Assembly (NCBI GenBank): GCA_947069175.1 | Contig: CAMTDV010000013.1 | Span: 52,334,610 to 52,398,609 of the forward strand | From: Scalesia atractyloides | Taxonomy: Eukaryota; Streptophyta; Magnoliopsida; Asterales; Asteraceae | DNA length: 64,000 nt | Direction: 5' to 3' | Notes under the pieces: model-generated | Told to the model about the DNA's origin: nothing | Databases searched by the model: none | Seen by the model: only the letters and a program-made list of their open reading frames with translations | In this document: one piece after another, positions 43,546-56,610 of the stretch | Layout: each line of letters opens with the position of its first letter | Numbering within the stretch: position 1 is the stretch's first letter | Position numbers and translations under genes: made by a program

Positions 43546-44436
43546 CTAAATTTGGTTTCTTGTTAAACATAATTTCGTGAGATGTTTTGTTAAACCTTTA
43601 ATCGTCAAAACTTTGTTTAGGACATAACAAGTTGTGTTCATAGTTTCTCCCCAGAAAAGAACCGGAAGCTTTGAATTAGAAAGTATAGTCCTAGCGGCTT
43701 TAATCAACGTCCTATTTTTCCTTTTAGGAACTCCATTTTGTTGAGGTGTATAAGGAGCAGAATATTGATGTTCAATTCCCTTCACAAGATAATAGAGATC
43801 TAGAATCTGATTCTTGAACTCCGTGCCATTATCACTCCTTAGCCTCTTGATCTGTGCATTATGGATGTTTTCCAATTTTGTAAAAAGATCTATCAGCAAC
43901 TCCGCTGTCTCATCTTTTGTACCTGAAAAGAAAATCCATGAATACCGTGAGTAATCATTTGTGATGACCAAACAATAGTACTTTCAAACTATGCTCCTTA
44001 CATTCACTTGACCGAATAGATCCATATGAAGTAATTCATAAGGGGCATCTATGGAATTTACCATTTTGGACTTGTGACGTTTCTTATGTTGTTTTCCCTT
44101 TTGACATGGAAGACATTTATCTTCCACATGAAACCTCTTCACTGGCACCATTTCCACTAAACCATTTTTAATTATGTAATTCATTTTTCGGTAGTGGATG
44201 TGGGCCATGCGCCTGTGCCACAACATTGACTCTACCTCAGATGCTTTTGACAATAAACACGCCACCACTAGAGAAGCATCCTTAGCACCCATGTCCATGA
44301 TATAAGTGTCATTCCTCTTTGGAGCTTTCATCACTATCCAATCATCCGGTGTTACCAAACCCGGTTTCAACACCAAAGCTCCAGACTTAGTAAAATGGAC
44401 CAAGTGACCCTTGTCCCAGACTTGTGAAACGCTCAT
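43546..44436 (-). pseudogene. C6 integrase core
   Basis: 44436-43984 holds the pre-integrase HHCC region (LWHRRMAHIHYRKMN, CLPCQKGKQHKKRH) and the first Asp in HMDLFG. A short frame break near 43975 separates it from 43971-43546, with the second Asp in RLRSDNGTEFKN. The catalytic Glu is lost: the usual GVAERKN reads GVPKRKN, with Lys at 43735-43733. Integration activity would be gone. Confidence 0.9.
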
Positions 44437-44700
44437 CAGATCGTGTTTAAGCTACTCAACATAGTTCACTTTGTCCAATGTGATCTTCCTGTTTGTCACT
44501 TTTCCTCGACATGTAATGTGCCCTCCTTTAGCACCTGCAAAATTCACGTAACCTCCATCTATGTTTTCAAACTCAGTCAACAATGTCGCATCCCCCGTCA
44601 TGTGCCTGGAGCAGCCACTATCAACATACCACAAGTTAATAATCCTTCTTAACAACTCTTGCACAACCTAACAAAAATTAGTTAGATTGGGGGACCCAAG
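44437..44700 (-). pseudogene. C6 protease
   Basis: WYVDSGCSRHMTGDATLL with intact Asp-Ser-Gly, then GGYVNFAGAKGGHI. Open from 44664 to 44452; the stop at 44452-44454 interrupts the link to integrase. Confidence 0.88.
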
Positions 44701-46544
44701 CCTTAATGGTCTTGGGTCTTCTAGATTCATCAACCACCGGAACATCCATACAATATCCATCGTTCCTAACTGAAGTCTTGGATCTCAAACCTATTGATGG
44801 AAATGGTTTATGATTTCAACTCGGTCTCTAGCCCTGAGGTTTCCTATACATGTGTGGACTCTGTGACCTTCGGAAAATTTTGTTTTGATTCCTTGAATTT
44901 CGATTGTGATAATTTCTAAAGCCATTGTTATAAAAATTTCGACTACCAACATTCTGATATGGAGTTTAATATTGACCTTGACTTCTGAAATTACTTGATT
45001 TACCATTAAAGTTATTCATTCTGGGTGAACTACTTCTATGTCTTTAATATCTGCCTGATGTAGATTTAGGCTGAAACATTTGTTGATTCTTTGAAAACGA
45101 GGAACTTGGTGACTTCCTTTTTCAGCTTTATCTACACCAATTGCAACACTCTGTTGCTTGGGAGCAGATGTCTTTGGTGATTTAGAAAATTTCTACTCAA
45201 CATCACCAATCTTTCTGGTGATTTTTCTCTCTTTCTCTCAGTCACTTGTGCTTCATTCTTTTTGTTAGGACAACAGATAGCTACATGTCCCTTAGTAAGA
45301 AAGAATAGTAATGACCAAGAGGTGGTGGAACTTACCTTTGAAGCCCACACTAGTCTTGTCATTACTTTTCTTCAAGCCATTCTTCATATGTTTCATTACA
45401 AAAGATGAATTTCTGAATTGATTCAATATTTTTTCAAGTTCACAAATTTTCAGTTGTGCTTCTGACAACTCTTTGCATTTTTCAGAAATCTCTTTTGCTT
45501 TCTCACTCATCATAATAAGCTAAGTCAATAATTTGAATTTTTTCATATAGTTTACACGTTAAAATGTTGATTTCTTATTCATAAACCTTAATTTTCTTCA
45601 AATATAATGACTCATTTCTTTTTACGAAAAAAAATGATTCTTTTACGCTTGAGAGCTCATTTACCGTACTTTGGTTTTGTTTTGTTAACTTGTCAACTTC
45701 ACTTTGCAGTTCACGACATTTTAAGCAAACAGAACTACCAAGTTAGAATGTACCTCTCCTATTGACTTACTTAGATCAGCCATGAAAGCAGCAAAATCTG
45801 CAACCATTTTCTTATCTGCAGCATACTGTTCTACATTAGACTTTACATTTTCTTCCTGAACTTCAGGGGTTTTATCATCAACTTTTTCAGCTACACTCTC
45901 TTGCTCTACCTCAGCATCAGCCTTTACTTTTGCATCGTGAACTGGGGCTATCTCAGCCATGAAAGCCTATGTGGCATTGTCATCACCTTCCAGCTGAACA
46001 CTCCAATCATAGGAACCTTCTCTAGCAGTAGAGATCATGGCCTTTGATCCAGTGTTAGTTGATACATTCCTGTTGCTTGAACCATGACAAGGAGAATCTT
46101 GAAAAGTTGAGTTAGAACGAGATTCAATCTTAGGTCTTTGACATTCCCTAGCAAAGTGTCCGTAATTTTGACAATTGTAACAGCTCACTCTAGACTTGTC
46201 AAAACCTACATTCTTTCCAACGAACTTTCTTCCCGTCCTATTCATGAACCTCTTCACTCTTCTAAAGATCATGGCCATCTGCCGTTGTAAATCCATCTCC
46301 TCTAGGTCATCAGGGTCAATCTGATCATAATCTTCATCAACAGTAGCAGGATCAAATATTCTTCCCTGAATGTAGTTCTTATATGAAGCAACGAATGAAG
46401 CAAGCAAGGCCAGATGATCTTCAGCAGCCTTGACACTCAGAGGCAAAGACCTTGTATTGCTGTTATTATTGCTAGATTGTTGTCTCTTTGGCCCTAACGA
46501 TCCTCCTGAAGCAGCTACAAAACATACATCACCATCAGCATTTG
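44701..46544 (-). pseudogene. C6 gag, main part
   Basis: From 46446 an open frame carries LPLSVKAAEDHLALLASFVA, the DYDQIDPDDLEEMDLQRQMA motif and the zinc knuckle CYNCQNYGHFAREC near 46185-46144. An acidic segment (45960-45721) and a coiled coil (45513-45290) follow, then a Gly/Arg/Asn-rich tail to 44791. Frame changes occur near 45965, 45710 and 45290. The upstream end meets S2 at 46544; deleting S2 and one TSD copy rejoins it in frame with 50744 onward. Confidence 0.82.
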
Positions 46545-49500
46545 TGTGACAACTGTCACTTTCAGGTAATTTCCGTACATTTGAACGTCAATTATATTAT
46601 ACAATTATGTGTTTTGAACATATGAACTGCATGAATTACATGGCATACACCTAGAAAATCACTAAGTACATTACATGATGCATATTATTCATTTTAGTGG
46701 TTACAACTCAAAAACAGTTTAAGACAATGCATCGGAACAACTAGTAGACTAGCTGTGTGAGCACAGCTTCAGTACTCAGCTAAACAGCTGATTTAGGACT
46801 TAGATGGGAGGCTAACATCAATTATATATTAATCATCACGTGAAGAAAACAAGGATCCATGCTAACACCTTCTGGAAACAATACATGCACTAAAAACTGT
46901 CCAAAATACGCAATAAGTGACAAATTCAGCACAATTCAGCATAAATCAGCAATACTCAGCATCCACTAGCTTGTGTAATATTCAGAAATAGTATTAAACA
47001 TCATAAACTACCTAAAAGATGTTGAAAGTATCATGTTGGCACAAAAACATATCATATCATACAGTCTTGAAAGTTAGTGTTTTAAAGAACCGACAACGAA
47101 ACGAACACCCGGACACAACCAGACACGTCCTGTAAACTAGTTAACATTATTTTAACGTCATACAACTAGGTTAATTCATTAAACACATTTTTTACATAAG
47201 AATTCCTAAAATCCCTACAAGTTGCTTAAACCTTCGTTTAGGGACCCGATAACGAATCTAGCAACCGTTAAGCAACCAAACACGAACTAGACATAATGTA
47301 TGGACTAGTCAATATATTTTAACATTGTTAAGCTAGTATATGGCACCATACATCATAAATTACATCAAAATTCCCTAATACACATAACCCCCAACTAAAC
47401 CCCTAAATCATAACTAAACTAATTAACTATATTTAAAACACAACCAAGACCCCCCACCTAATGGACGGTCAAACATGGGGGCCACAAGCCCCCATGTTGT
47501 CCCCTAATGTTGGATTACATGTTGATGGTTATTAGAATTATTTGGTGGAACAAGTTCTTGCATGATGTTATAAGGAGCATAATCACCAACATTTCCCTCA
47601 CTTTTCCAACATCAAATTCAAACACCTCATCCTCTTCTTCTTCCTTCCTTCAACCTCACGGCCATAATCACCTCCATACCACCTCCATTTTGTGTTCATT
47701 TCCAAGAAATCTAAGTGCATTCTAAGGTTTCTCAACGTAGATTAAGAAGGTGTCAAGTCTTGAAGCTCACGGACCTCTTCAAGGAGCTATTAACCACCAA
47801 CTTTCCATAATCTTCATATTCTAGTTCTCTTGCAACTTCCATAGCTACAAGAGCTAGTAGTGAGCCTCCTAATCTTTCATTTTATATTTGTTTACTAGTA
47901 TGATGTTACTGTACAAGTTAAACCATCTAAAACCTTCACTTTTAAAAGATGAACACATGAACTAGTAACATAATCTAAAGAAAATAAACATATCTTGAAG
48001 TTGTAGTGAAGTTGTAGTTGTTTATTTGGTGATATGGATGATATCCATCATAGTATACTTGCTAGAAGTATAGATCTAACAAGTATACACATGGATCTTA
48101 GAAGATCCATGATGAACGTGTTAATGAACTTCTTATACATGATGAATGAACTTATTAAAGTTATTAAAATGATATGTAATGTTCTTATGATGATGTATGA
48201 ACAAGATGTTAAAAATGAATTTCTACAAAGTTTGTAAATATTAGAAACAAAACACATTTTTAAAGATGGATGAACATGTTAAACACAAGGTTAATATACT
48301 ACATGGTTTTATTAACTTTCAAGTTCATCATAACATGAAAAATGCACCTATGTGCATATATTATACTTTTGGAAATTGTTGTGAATAAATTGATGAGTTT
48401 TGAAAGCTTAAACACATGTTTTTAAACATAGGAAACCTTGTAAATCTAGGAAAAAATATGGCAAAATTTTTAAAATATATAAACACTTAGAAAAATATAT
48501 TTTTACAACGCTCTTACGAGTAAACTTGTTTAAAAGTAAGAAATATAAAAATCCTCATATTTTTGTATAAAACGTAAATCAAAGAAGTTATGGTTTTCTA
48601 AAAATAAAGATGGATATAAATATATATTTTGGAAAATATAGATTTAGTGATCATAAAAGTTATATGCTATGTGTATATTGTTTGTATTAGTTATATGTAA
48701 ATTAGGGACTTGAAATAATATACACAAACAAATAAAATAAAATTTTGAAAACAAAGATTTACAAGAATACATATATATGTATATTCGTGCCTTGGATACA
48801 AATTATGGACAAATCGGACATTTGGACTATATAAAGATTTCGGACTAAAAATATATATAATATATCGAACCTTGGTATGTTATACTTTCAAAACCGAAAA
48901 AGTGATAAAATATATATTTTTACAAGTATATCCTAGAAATATATAATTTTGAAGTGGATAAAGATATATATTTTATCAACATCCAAAAAGTATATTGTTT
49001 TGTGGAAAACAAAAATATATATTTTTCTAGAACTAATATTAAAAATATATTATTTTTAAGATGCATACACTTACCAAGCATAAGGTAGACATATTTATTG
49101 GACATATCTTAAACTTACATATTTTAAGAATATAAAAGTTGTGTGTAATGAATACAAGAATATACGTACTCCTATATGTACAAATACATGCCAACATATA
49201 CCACTAACACTTGGTGAAAATACTATTATACAAGTAATATAAATAACCATGAGAACACAAATTTAAATACACAATTGCTCATAATACAAGTATACCCACA
49301 CTTGGAAATATACAAATGTATAATACTTAACAAATAATACATTTGGTCATGTGTACCATAAACACATGCACATGGATAATTATATATCAAGACATGTGAA
49401 AAATAGATTATTTTTAACAAACCTATCGTAATTACAAATGATATATAATATGGTGCATACAAATAATACAAGTTAAAATATAATATTTTAACTAATACAT

Positions 49501-50743
49501 CGAACTTGGAATTATATATAATTATGAAGATTTATATATGGAACATATCCGACGATGGCATCGTCGAGGCAAACGGGTGGAACCCGATTTTGAGAAGTCA
49601 TGAACACGTACATCTTACTCATGCAAGGCACGGAGAAGAGGGCTAGGCCCGTACAGACAACACACGAGATGCAAGGATAAATATATATTTGACGAAGTAT
49701 ATATATATATATATATTAACATCGTACATCGAATACACACCTCAGCTGACGTCATACACCGAAAATGCATCTCAATTGACATCATTCATCGAAAATACAT
49801 CTAAACGGAAAATAATTCTAAACAAGCCTTAATAAATATTTAAGACAAGAAACTTGAACATGAGTCATTACAAAGACCAAAGTGTCTAACAAAACCCAGC
49901 ACGTTTGTAGGTTGCTATATAAACCAAGGAAAAGTACATGAGATAAACAGAGTTTACATAAGGCAATCCAGTGAGTTCATGTCCCTTTTCATCTTAAATG
50001 TTTTACTATTTTACAACTGTCAAGGGAAATACATGTTCAATGGTATGATAAGCTAGGGAATGAAACAACTTAGATCATGTGCGAATAGGGTGGAACTTAA
50101 GCACCGTTAATCTTGTTTAAGACCACGGTACAAAGGTTAGATCTAGCAGGTTTTGGCGAGCCCCACTCTTGGTCATGGACCCACACGGAATAGTGCATTT
50201 GTTGTCCTAGTCGAGATTAATCAACGAAAATCGTCTAGGTTTGGATGCTTCCAATGTCGTCACACATATGAATGTCCTTGCAAAACATGAATGATTACGT
50301 ATCAGATTTGGATACAAATGCATCATACATTTATGGACTCATCTTAAGCAACTAAAAAACATGAACTCGCCAACTTTTGTTGATTTTTCAACATAACATG
50401 TATTTTAGGAAAATAGTGGACAAATGCGAGAATTCCAGACAAGGAAAGCAAGTGTCAAGTCTCCATGCCAACTTTTGAAGTGTTTGCCCATTATATGCAG
50501 CCTCCTTGCGGTGATATAAGGGTCAAAGCCGTATCATTTTAAAACTTGCATTTTGGATGTGTAACCTTTGACAACTTATTTTCATTTCATGGTTTGTAAA
50601 CAATATACTCGACTTATGTTGCATTTTGAAACAATATTGGCAATGGCATTTGGAGCTTGTTTTTATTCATTTAGTATGCTCACTTATATTATATGCAATT
50701 ACCAGATCAAACCGCGTGCTTCCGCCTATGAGCGGGTGTGACA
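46545..50743 (+). mobile_element. S2: large solo Gypsy LTR inside C6 gag
   Basis: 4199 bp from TGTGACAACTGTCAC to GAGCGGGTGTGACA with no coding region, PBS or PPT. Flanks ATTTG (46540-46544) and ATTTA (50744-50748) match at four of five bases. Restoration of the C6 gag frame across them confirms the borders. It is a different family from S1 and G7. The content is AT-rich; (TA)n runs near 49696-49716 and three 30-bp repeats around ATACATCGAA/ATTCATCGAA lie at 49722-49808. Confidence 0.82.
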
Positions 50744-50890
50744 ATTTATCACAACCTGCTCATTTTCACATGAGAGAAACGCTGTTGCTGAATCACTTGA
50801 AGCTTTTTTGGAAGGTGAAGATGGAATCCCTTTATAAATTCCCGGAACTTGAACCTGATCATATCCAGCTTCCTTCTTCTTCTTCATGTT
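50744..50890 (-). pseudogene. C6 gag, residual N-terminal piece
   Basis: On the minus strand this reads GIYKGIPSSPSKKASSDSAT and joins in frame to 46544 when S2 is removed. The plus-strand 88-codon frame over it is a shadow. It is all that remains of the C6 5' side. Confidence 0.72.
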
Positions 50891-52900
50891 GAGGTATGTG
50901 TCGATGGCTCATATGCATGTTTTCACTCCTACTCCTACCGAGGTGTGTGTCGATGTCTGTTTTTGCAATAATGCTTGTAGAGAGAAAGTAAGTGGATACA
51001 AGGAGCAGGCTAATTCATTAGTCATGCAACTTCACTTATCCAAATCTGATCTATATTAGATCAAAAAGAGCTGGCTAATTCATGGTGGACTCACAAAAAC
51101 GTGATATTCGAAAATTAAAAGGGATTTGAGTGAAGAGAAATGTAGGCATATCCATTTTAAAGAACTTTCCAATAAATTAACTACATAACCTGATTCATTA
51201 AAATCAACTTTTGAAAATGAAAACTTCAACTTTTGAAAATTCGATGTCTCTAGTGAAATAGTTGAAAATGATCAATAAACATTTTAAGTTCAGTAAGAAA
51301 GAAACTAGGGATAAAGGTTTAGGAGATGTGAGTATTCCTCCACCATATAATCATTCCTACACTACTATTGCCAACATTTCTGGCATGGCTTACCGGGGGG
51401 GGGGTTAAATATTTAAAGTTTGAGCTAGCAAAATCCGCAAAGATTAAGATTTTGAAGCCAGATAAAACTTAAATCAAACTAAAGAAATCTAATCTTGGTG
51501 GAGTTTTTGTAAAACATACTGATGTGTCCAAGCAAACTAAGACATTGGATTTTGAAAAGAATGCTTCCATAGACAAGCATTTTTAGGTACTAAACACTAA
51601 TGAATCAGAGGTTTTTGATAAAAACATGAAATGCAAAATCAAAGTGTTAGTAAAACTGTAAAATCAAACGCGTCTACAAACTCGTCAGTAACCTTTGAGT
51701 TTGCAAGGGTGAATGATCTAGCTAAGTTCATCAACGATTTTAAATCAAACAAGCCAACCGATTCAAACATATCATTTAACTCTTCATGTGATTCTTTTGA
51801 AACAACTGATTATGAAAATTCAAAATCAAGTGTATCTACTGAATCCGGTAGTGAGTCGTCTGAAATGTTTGAATCAGAACAAACAGCAAATGTGTTTGCT
51901 CGTATTGTTGAACAAAAGGTGTCGATTGAAACTAATAGCAATGTCCTATCGGTTCAACTGACACTATTCTTGAGAAATTGAAGGTTACTAACAAGATTAC
52001 TTCCTCTGCAGAGCAAGTGATTATAGAAGATTGGGTAGAGGATAAGGAGGATAATGTTATTGCCTTACCTGATTTGAAAAGCAAAATTCAAAAATACAAT
52101 CTTTATGTTTCTGAAAATTCAAACAATATTTCAATTTGTGCTAATTGTGTGGGCTTTGTTTGTAAGAGCGATGAATGCTTAATTGATTGTCTTGATTCTG
52201 TTTCTGATTGTTTGAATTCTACTGTTTTGCCAAATAAATAGGATGTATCTAAAAATTTTTTGGTAAAGCAAGTTGGACAAGGTGTTCCACCAAATTTAAA
52301 AACAAATATTGAATGTAGTTTTAATTCAAATTGCATATCTTCAAAATCACAAAACACCAAAGAGCAGGGTAGCAATCAAAATGTGTCAGCATCATTAAGG
52401 CCTCAGGGTCCACACAGGTCATCAGGTCCTGACAAGGCTCATAGATCTCACGAAAGAGGAGCATTAGAAGGCTACAAAAGGGAATATATGTCATTCTAAA
52501 CATGTAGCGGTTGAAAAACCAAAACATGTACATAATAAAACTTCCAAGGTGAATCCTTTTGATGAAGATTGGAACAAGGCAAAGCTCCTAAACAAGAAAA
52601 TTCAATTAAAGTCTTCCAAACAATCAAATACCCAAAGGGCGAAAATTTTCAAAAATACTCATCGCCCAAAGAGTCAAAATTTCATGAATAATAAACAAAT
52701 GTGGAGACCTAAAAGTCCTGTTAAGTCAACTCCGTAAGAATACTCATGTTCTAATAGTATGACGGCCTGTTCTAACAATGATGATACGATATGGACAAAA
52801 GTAACCAATCTTGATCCAAAGGGCCTGCCCAGATCCACTATAACTTGGAAACCTAAAAATTAATTGCTCTCGCATCATGTGGAGGAATGACTATGGAGGA
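50891..52900 (+). pseudogene. C5 gag, C-terminal part
   Basis: Resumes after C6: TEVCVDVCFCNNACREKVSG, then a coiled-coil region with stops. The conserved PPP motif appears near 51340. A Ser-rich acidic part is open at 51631-51978, another at 51978-52241, and a basic Lys/Gln/Asn tail ending KQMWRPKSPVKSTP lies at 52549-52737. A run of ten G at 51395-51404 disrupts the frame. The tail (WTKVTNLDPKGLP, ITWKPK) leads directly into protease, so gag and pol were one polyprotein. Confidence 0.78.
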
Positions 52901-53150
52901 CTATCATTAGACTATGGTATATTGATAGTATTTGTTTTAGACATATGATAGGAGACTTATCCTAGCTAAGTGTTTGCGGGAGGTGAAACGGGTCAGATAA
53001 CCCAAAGAGGGACTATGAGGAAAGGCACTCTCTTTTTCAAAAATGTGAATTATGTTACTTAGTTGAAGCATAGTCTGTTGAGTATTTTGCAAATATGAGA
53101 CAATGGTTATTCAACTCACTTCACCAACAAGAGTTGTTTAATCATAAAAC
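52901..53150 (+). pseudogene. C5 protease
   Basis: WYIDS followed by a stop and then CFRHMIGDLS corresponds to the Copia DSGCSRHMTG motif; the Gly codon of Asp-Ser-Gly (52934-52936) is replaced by stop-like sequence. Several more stops. Identified mainly from its place between gag and integrase. Confidence 0.72.
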
Positions 53151-54340
53151 TAAGAATAGTGATTCCTGATGACTAGATTTTGATGAAATTTGATCGTCGG
53201 GATAACGCTTATGTCATTAGTATGAACAAACCACCATTTGAGAACATTACATGTCTGTTTTCCAGAATTTCTGAACACAATGCTATTCTATAGCATCGTC
53301 GTCTTGGACATGCAAATATTAAAAATATAAATCGACTTGCAAAACTTGGGTTGGTAAGGGATTTTCCTATTAAAGATTTAATAACAATTGAAAAATGTGT
53401 GGCATGTGCTAAAGGAAAATAACACAAAAAACCTCATTTTCCTAAGTTGGTGAATTTAATTGACTCTATGTTGCAGCTCCTTCACATGGATTTATTTGAT
53501 CCAGTGAATGTGATCTGCATCTCAAGAAAGTCTTACTGTTTAGTAATTACTTATGATTTCTCAAGTTTTACTTGGGTTTTCTTCTTAGCTAACAAAAGTC
53601 AAACTGCAGAGATTTCAAACGATTTGTCATACTTATGGAAAATCAGACCAACAAAAAAGTGAAGGCAATTCGCTGTGATAATGGAACCGAATTTAAGAAT
53701 GCTAAACTGAATTTCTTCTATGCTCAATAGGGAATTACTAGACAGTTCAGTGCTGTAAGAACTCCACTGCAAAATGGAATCGCTGAGAGAAGGAATCGAA
53801 CTCTTATCGAAGCGGCCCTGACTATGTTTTGTGACTCAAAGCTTCCCATTTCCTTCTGGGCTGAAGCAGTAAATATGGCATGTTATGTCCAAAATAGAGT
53901 GTTAATAAACAAAGCTCGCATGAAAACGCCTTCTGAAGTTCTGATCGGTGAAAATCCATCTATTTGTCACACTACCGAGCTTTTGGTTGTTCGTGTACTC
54001 TATTACATCTAGAAGCGACACCAAAGTTTGATGTAAGAGGGATGAATATTTTGTTGGTTATGCTGGCAAAACTGCTTACAGAGTGTATAACAAGCAAACA
54101 AGGGATATTTGTAGAATCATTCAACGTGAAGTAGCTCCAAGAAAACAAAACAGATGCTGGGAATGGGTCAGATGTGGTTTACAACTATAGTTCCTTGTTT
54201 CAATTGTTCAATATCTTTGATAATGTGTTTCCTGATGTTTTTACAGATAAAACAGGTAATCTAACTAGTACTCCAGGTTCCTCACTCAATATAACCAATG
54301 CTGATGAAGAAAGGGATGACACACCTTAAGCAACTGTGCC
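53151..54340 (+). pseudogene. C5 integrase
   Basis: Pre-integrase (HRRLGHANIKNINRLAKLGLV in mixed frames, 53285-53360), then LLHMDLFDPVNV with the first Asp, RCDNGTEFKN (second Asp near 53675) and IAERRNRTLIEAA (Glu near 53785). All three catalytic residues are present, but frameshifts near 53440, 53640 and 53750 separate them. FWAEAVNMACYVQNRVLINK closes the core at 53860-53915. The C-terminal part is shifted near 53990 and runs to about 54190. Confidence 0.87.
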
Positions 54341-55275
54341 AGCAATGCAAGCAGAACCAAATCATATGGTTTCCCAAAACACTAAAGAAGAGTTGAATGA
54401 AGTTGATGATGAAGAATCAGTAAATGATGAGTTATTCCTTCATGATCCTGTTCCTGAATATTTAGTTGTGGATGATTCTCTAGAAGAACCTGTTGTGGAA
54501 GTTCATGACCAAGTCCCTGCAAAAAATCTGACTAATCTCCCATCAACAGAAATTGTTCCTATGTTAGGCATCCCAGCTAGCATTCAAAGGAATCACCCAG
54601 TGGATAGCGTTAATGGACCACTAAAAGCTAGAGTTTTGACAAGAAGTCAGGCTGGGGATATAAACAGGTGTCTGTACTCGTATTTCATTTCCCAAATTTA
54701 GCCCAATACGACTACGGTGGCTATGCGTGAACCTAGTTGGGTGGTCGCGATGTGGGAAGAGCTAAGTCAGTTTTGAAAAATTACAGGTGTGAGAATTAGT
54801 TAAGTTACCCCATGCAAAAAGTCACTCGGTACAAGATGGGTTTATTGTAACAAAAGAGATGACAGTGGGGTGATTGTGAGAAACAAAGCAAGACTTGTAG
54901 TGCAAGAATTTTGGCAAATTGATGGGCTTGCTTATGATGAAGTCTATGCCATAGTTTCCAGACTAGAGGCAATTTGAATCTTTCTTGCCTACGCATAGTT
55001 TAAAGGGTTTACTGTGTACCAGGTAGATGTGAAGACAACAATTCTATACGAAAAAGTAAAAGAAGAGATATATGTTGATCAGCCACTAGGGATTGTAAAT
55101 CAAGATTGTCCAGGGCATGTGTATCATCTTGATAAGGCATTGTATGGGTTGCATAGGCACCTTGTGCATGGTATGCTACCCTAATTAAACATTTTCTCAC
55201 AAATGGATACACTCGTGGAGTCATTGACTAGACTGTTCATTCAAAAGGTGGATGAAGACCATATAGTAGTGCAGA
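54341..55275 (+). pseudogene. C5 IN-RT linker and truncated reverse transcriptase
   Basis: 54336-54701 is an acidic open linker ending GPLKARVLTRSQAG, the usual lead into Copia RT. RT then begins with stops (near 54775) and includes YQVDVKTTILY in the LDVKTAFLYG position and ALYGLHRHLVHGMLP for the ALYGLHQAPRAWY motif. G7 inserts at 55275 before the YVDD site, so the active site is not in the window. Confidence 0.82.
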
Positions 55276-56348
55276 TGTCACACCCTGACCCGCAACGGAT
55301 AAGGTAGTCGGGGCATGATTGGGTTTTCATCAAAGCTCATGACATTTACTATTTGTAAAGATTTAATATTTAATATTTGAAACTTAATTAAAAAATTCCA
55401 ACAACACATAATTCAAACAAACATAATATTGTTCCAAACAAACTTGCAAATAACGTTTTAATTCATCTAAGGCCCCTATCCTATGTGATCCATGCTTCAA
55501 ACCTGCTCACCTGTATCATGTGTACAAATAAAGTTTTTGGTCAACATAAGTTGGAGAGTGAATCTCTTTTTATCATTAAGAAGAAAATGATATGTTTATA
55601 TTTTATAAAAATGTGCATTAACCAAATATGAGAACGTCATGTATGTTATCTAGATCTCAAACCATCTCATCTATCTTCAACTAGCAATGTACATGTGTGC
55701 ATGACAAGCGATGTGCTGCAAGATCGAAGCTCAATCAAATGGAGCTGATCTTGTATATTAGGCTACGAGGCGCTCCACCCGTAGGTAATGGGGAACAAAT
55801 GGCCTAATGTGAGAAATTGACTGCAATGAGAATATGAACACTAAATGGCAATAAACAAAACAATATCACATAGCACGTTCGATCACATAATGGTAATAGC
55901 ACGAGATTTAAATAACGAGATAACAATATATATAGCGACACATGATACACCCCAAAACGTGAAATAAAAGGGGAGTTGTAAGATTCACTCACAGTGGGTA
56001 CGAATAGGGTTTGTTGAAGATTGCGCACGATTTTAAAGTTGAGATACCAAGTGACGAAATGGCTATCCTAAATGTTCACATAACGATTTAGCTAAATAGA
56101 ATTACATTCCTTGGATTTAATATTTTAATTAACTTATTATTTACTATTTTATTAGATAATTTAAATTAGTATTTATTACCTCTATTACTATATTTTTATT
56201 TGTTTAAACTTTTATTTGTAAGAAAGGTTAATTAGTTTTAAAAAATAATATATTTTTGGGAAGAATAATTAAAGATTTAATTAATTAAAAAAAATTCTTT
56301 CTGAATAATCAGAATAATTCGCTCAAGAACGGCTACTTAAGAGGAGTG

Positions 56349-56442
56349 TGCATGCAGCCTGACCAACTGGGTTGCGTGTTGAACCGGAGACCATTCGCTT
56401 TGTATGCACACAGCCCGACCAACTGGGCTGTGTGACTAACGC
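56349..56442 (-). repeat. Degenerate tRNA-like module in G7 LTR
   Basis: CAGCCCGACCAACTGGGCTG and CAGCCTGACCAACTGGGTTG form two copies of the A-box part; the B box is weak. Confidence 0.4.
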
Positions 56443-56531
56443 ATTCAATACCCGATTTTAATTCCTTTTATGAACTTACTGTATGTTTCACAATTTGGTT
56501 TAGTAAAAAGGTTTTGTTATTGTGGCGGTCG

Positions 56532-56610
56532 GATCACAGGCGAAACTCGAACCCGGGACCTTTGGCTTCATACGCACACAACCCAACCAACTGGGCTGTG
56601 TGACTAACCC
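56532..56610 (-). repeat. tRNA-like module in G7 LTR (sense to element)
   Basis: Minus strand: GTCACACAGCCCAGTTGGTTG (A-box-like) and GGTCCCGGGTTCGAGTTTC (B box), 79 bases. Confidence 0.6.

Larger units (their letters stand above)
39469..50890 (-). mobile_element. C6: minus-strand Copia, 5' truncated
   Basis: 3' LTR 39469-39909, PPT, 3' non-coding region, RNase H/RT, integrase, protease and gag in the expected reverse order. Gag is split by S2 (46545-50743) and continues at 50744 to about 50890, where C5 sequence resumes. The N-terminus of gag, leader, PBS and 5' LTR are missing, so the right side was deleted; the right end is approximate (plus or minus 15 bases). Confidence 0.83.
33986..55275 (+). 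mobile_element. C5: Copia element interrupted by S1, C6 and G7
   Basis: 5' LTR 33986-34322, PBS, leader, gag (35164-36360, 39316-39468, about 50895-52900), protease, integrase and RT up to 55275, where G7 cuts in. The remainder and the 3' LTR lie outside the window. Integrase before RT makes it Copia. It is distinct from C1 and C2: short LTR and no TTCGTACGAA array seen. Confidence 0.87.

Noticed and set aside
47507..47725. Possible host gene start near 47.5-47.8 kb
   Set aside because: A short frame and CT-rich leader-like sequence suggested a host 5' end, but the interval lies wholly within S2 and no continued coding follows.
50626..50892. 88-codon plus-strand ORF
   Set aside because: It crosses the S2/C6 boundary at 50743 and so joins unrelated DNA; the minus-strand reading restores gag.
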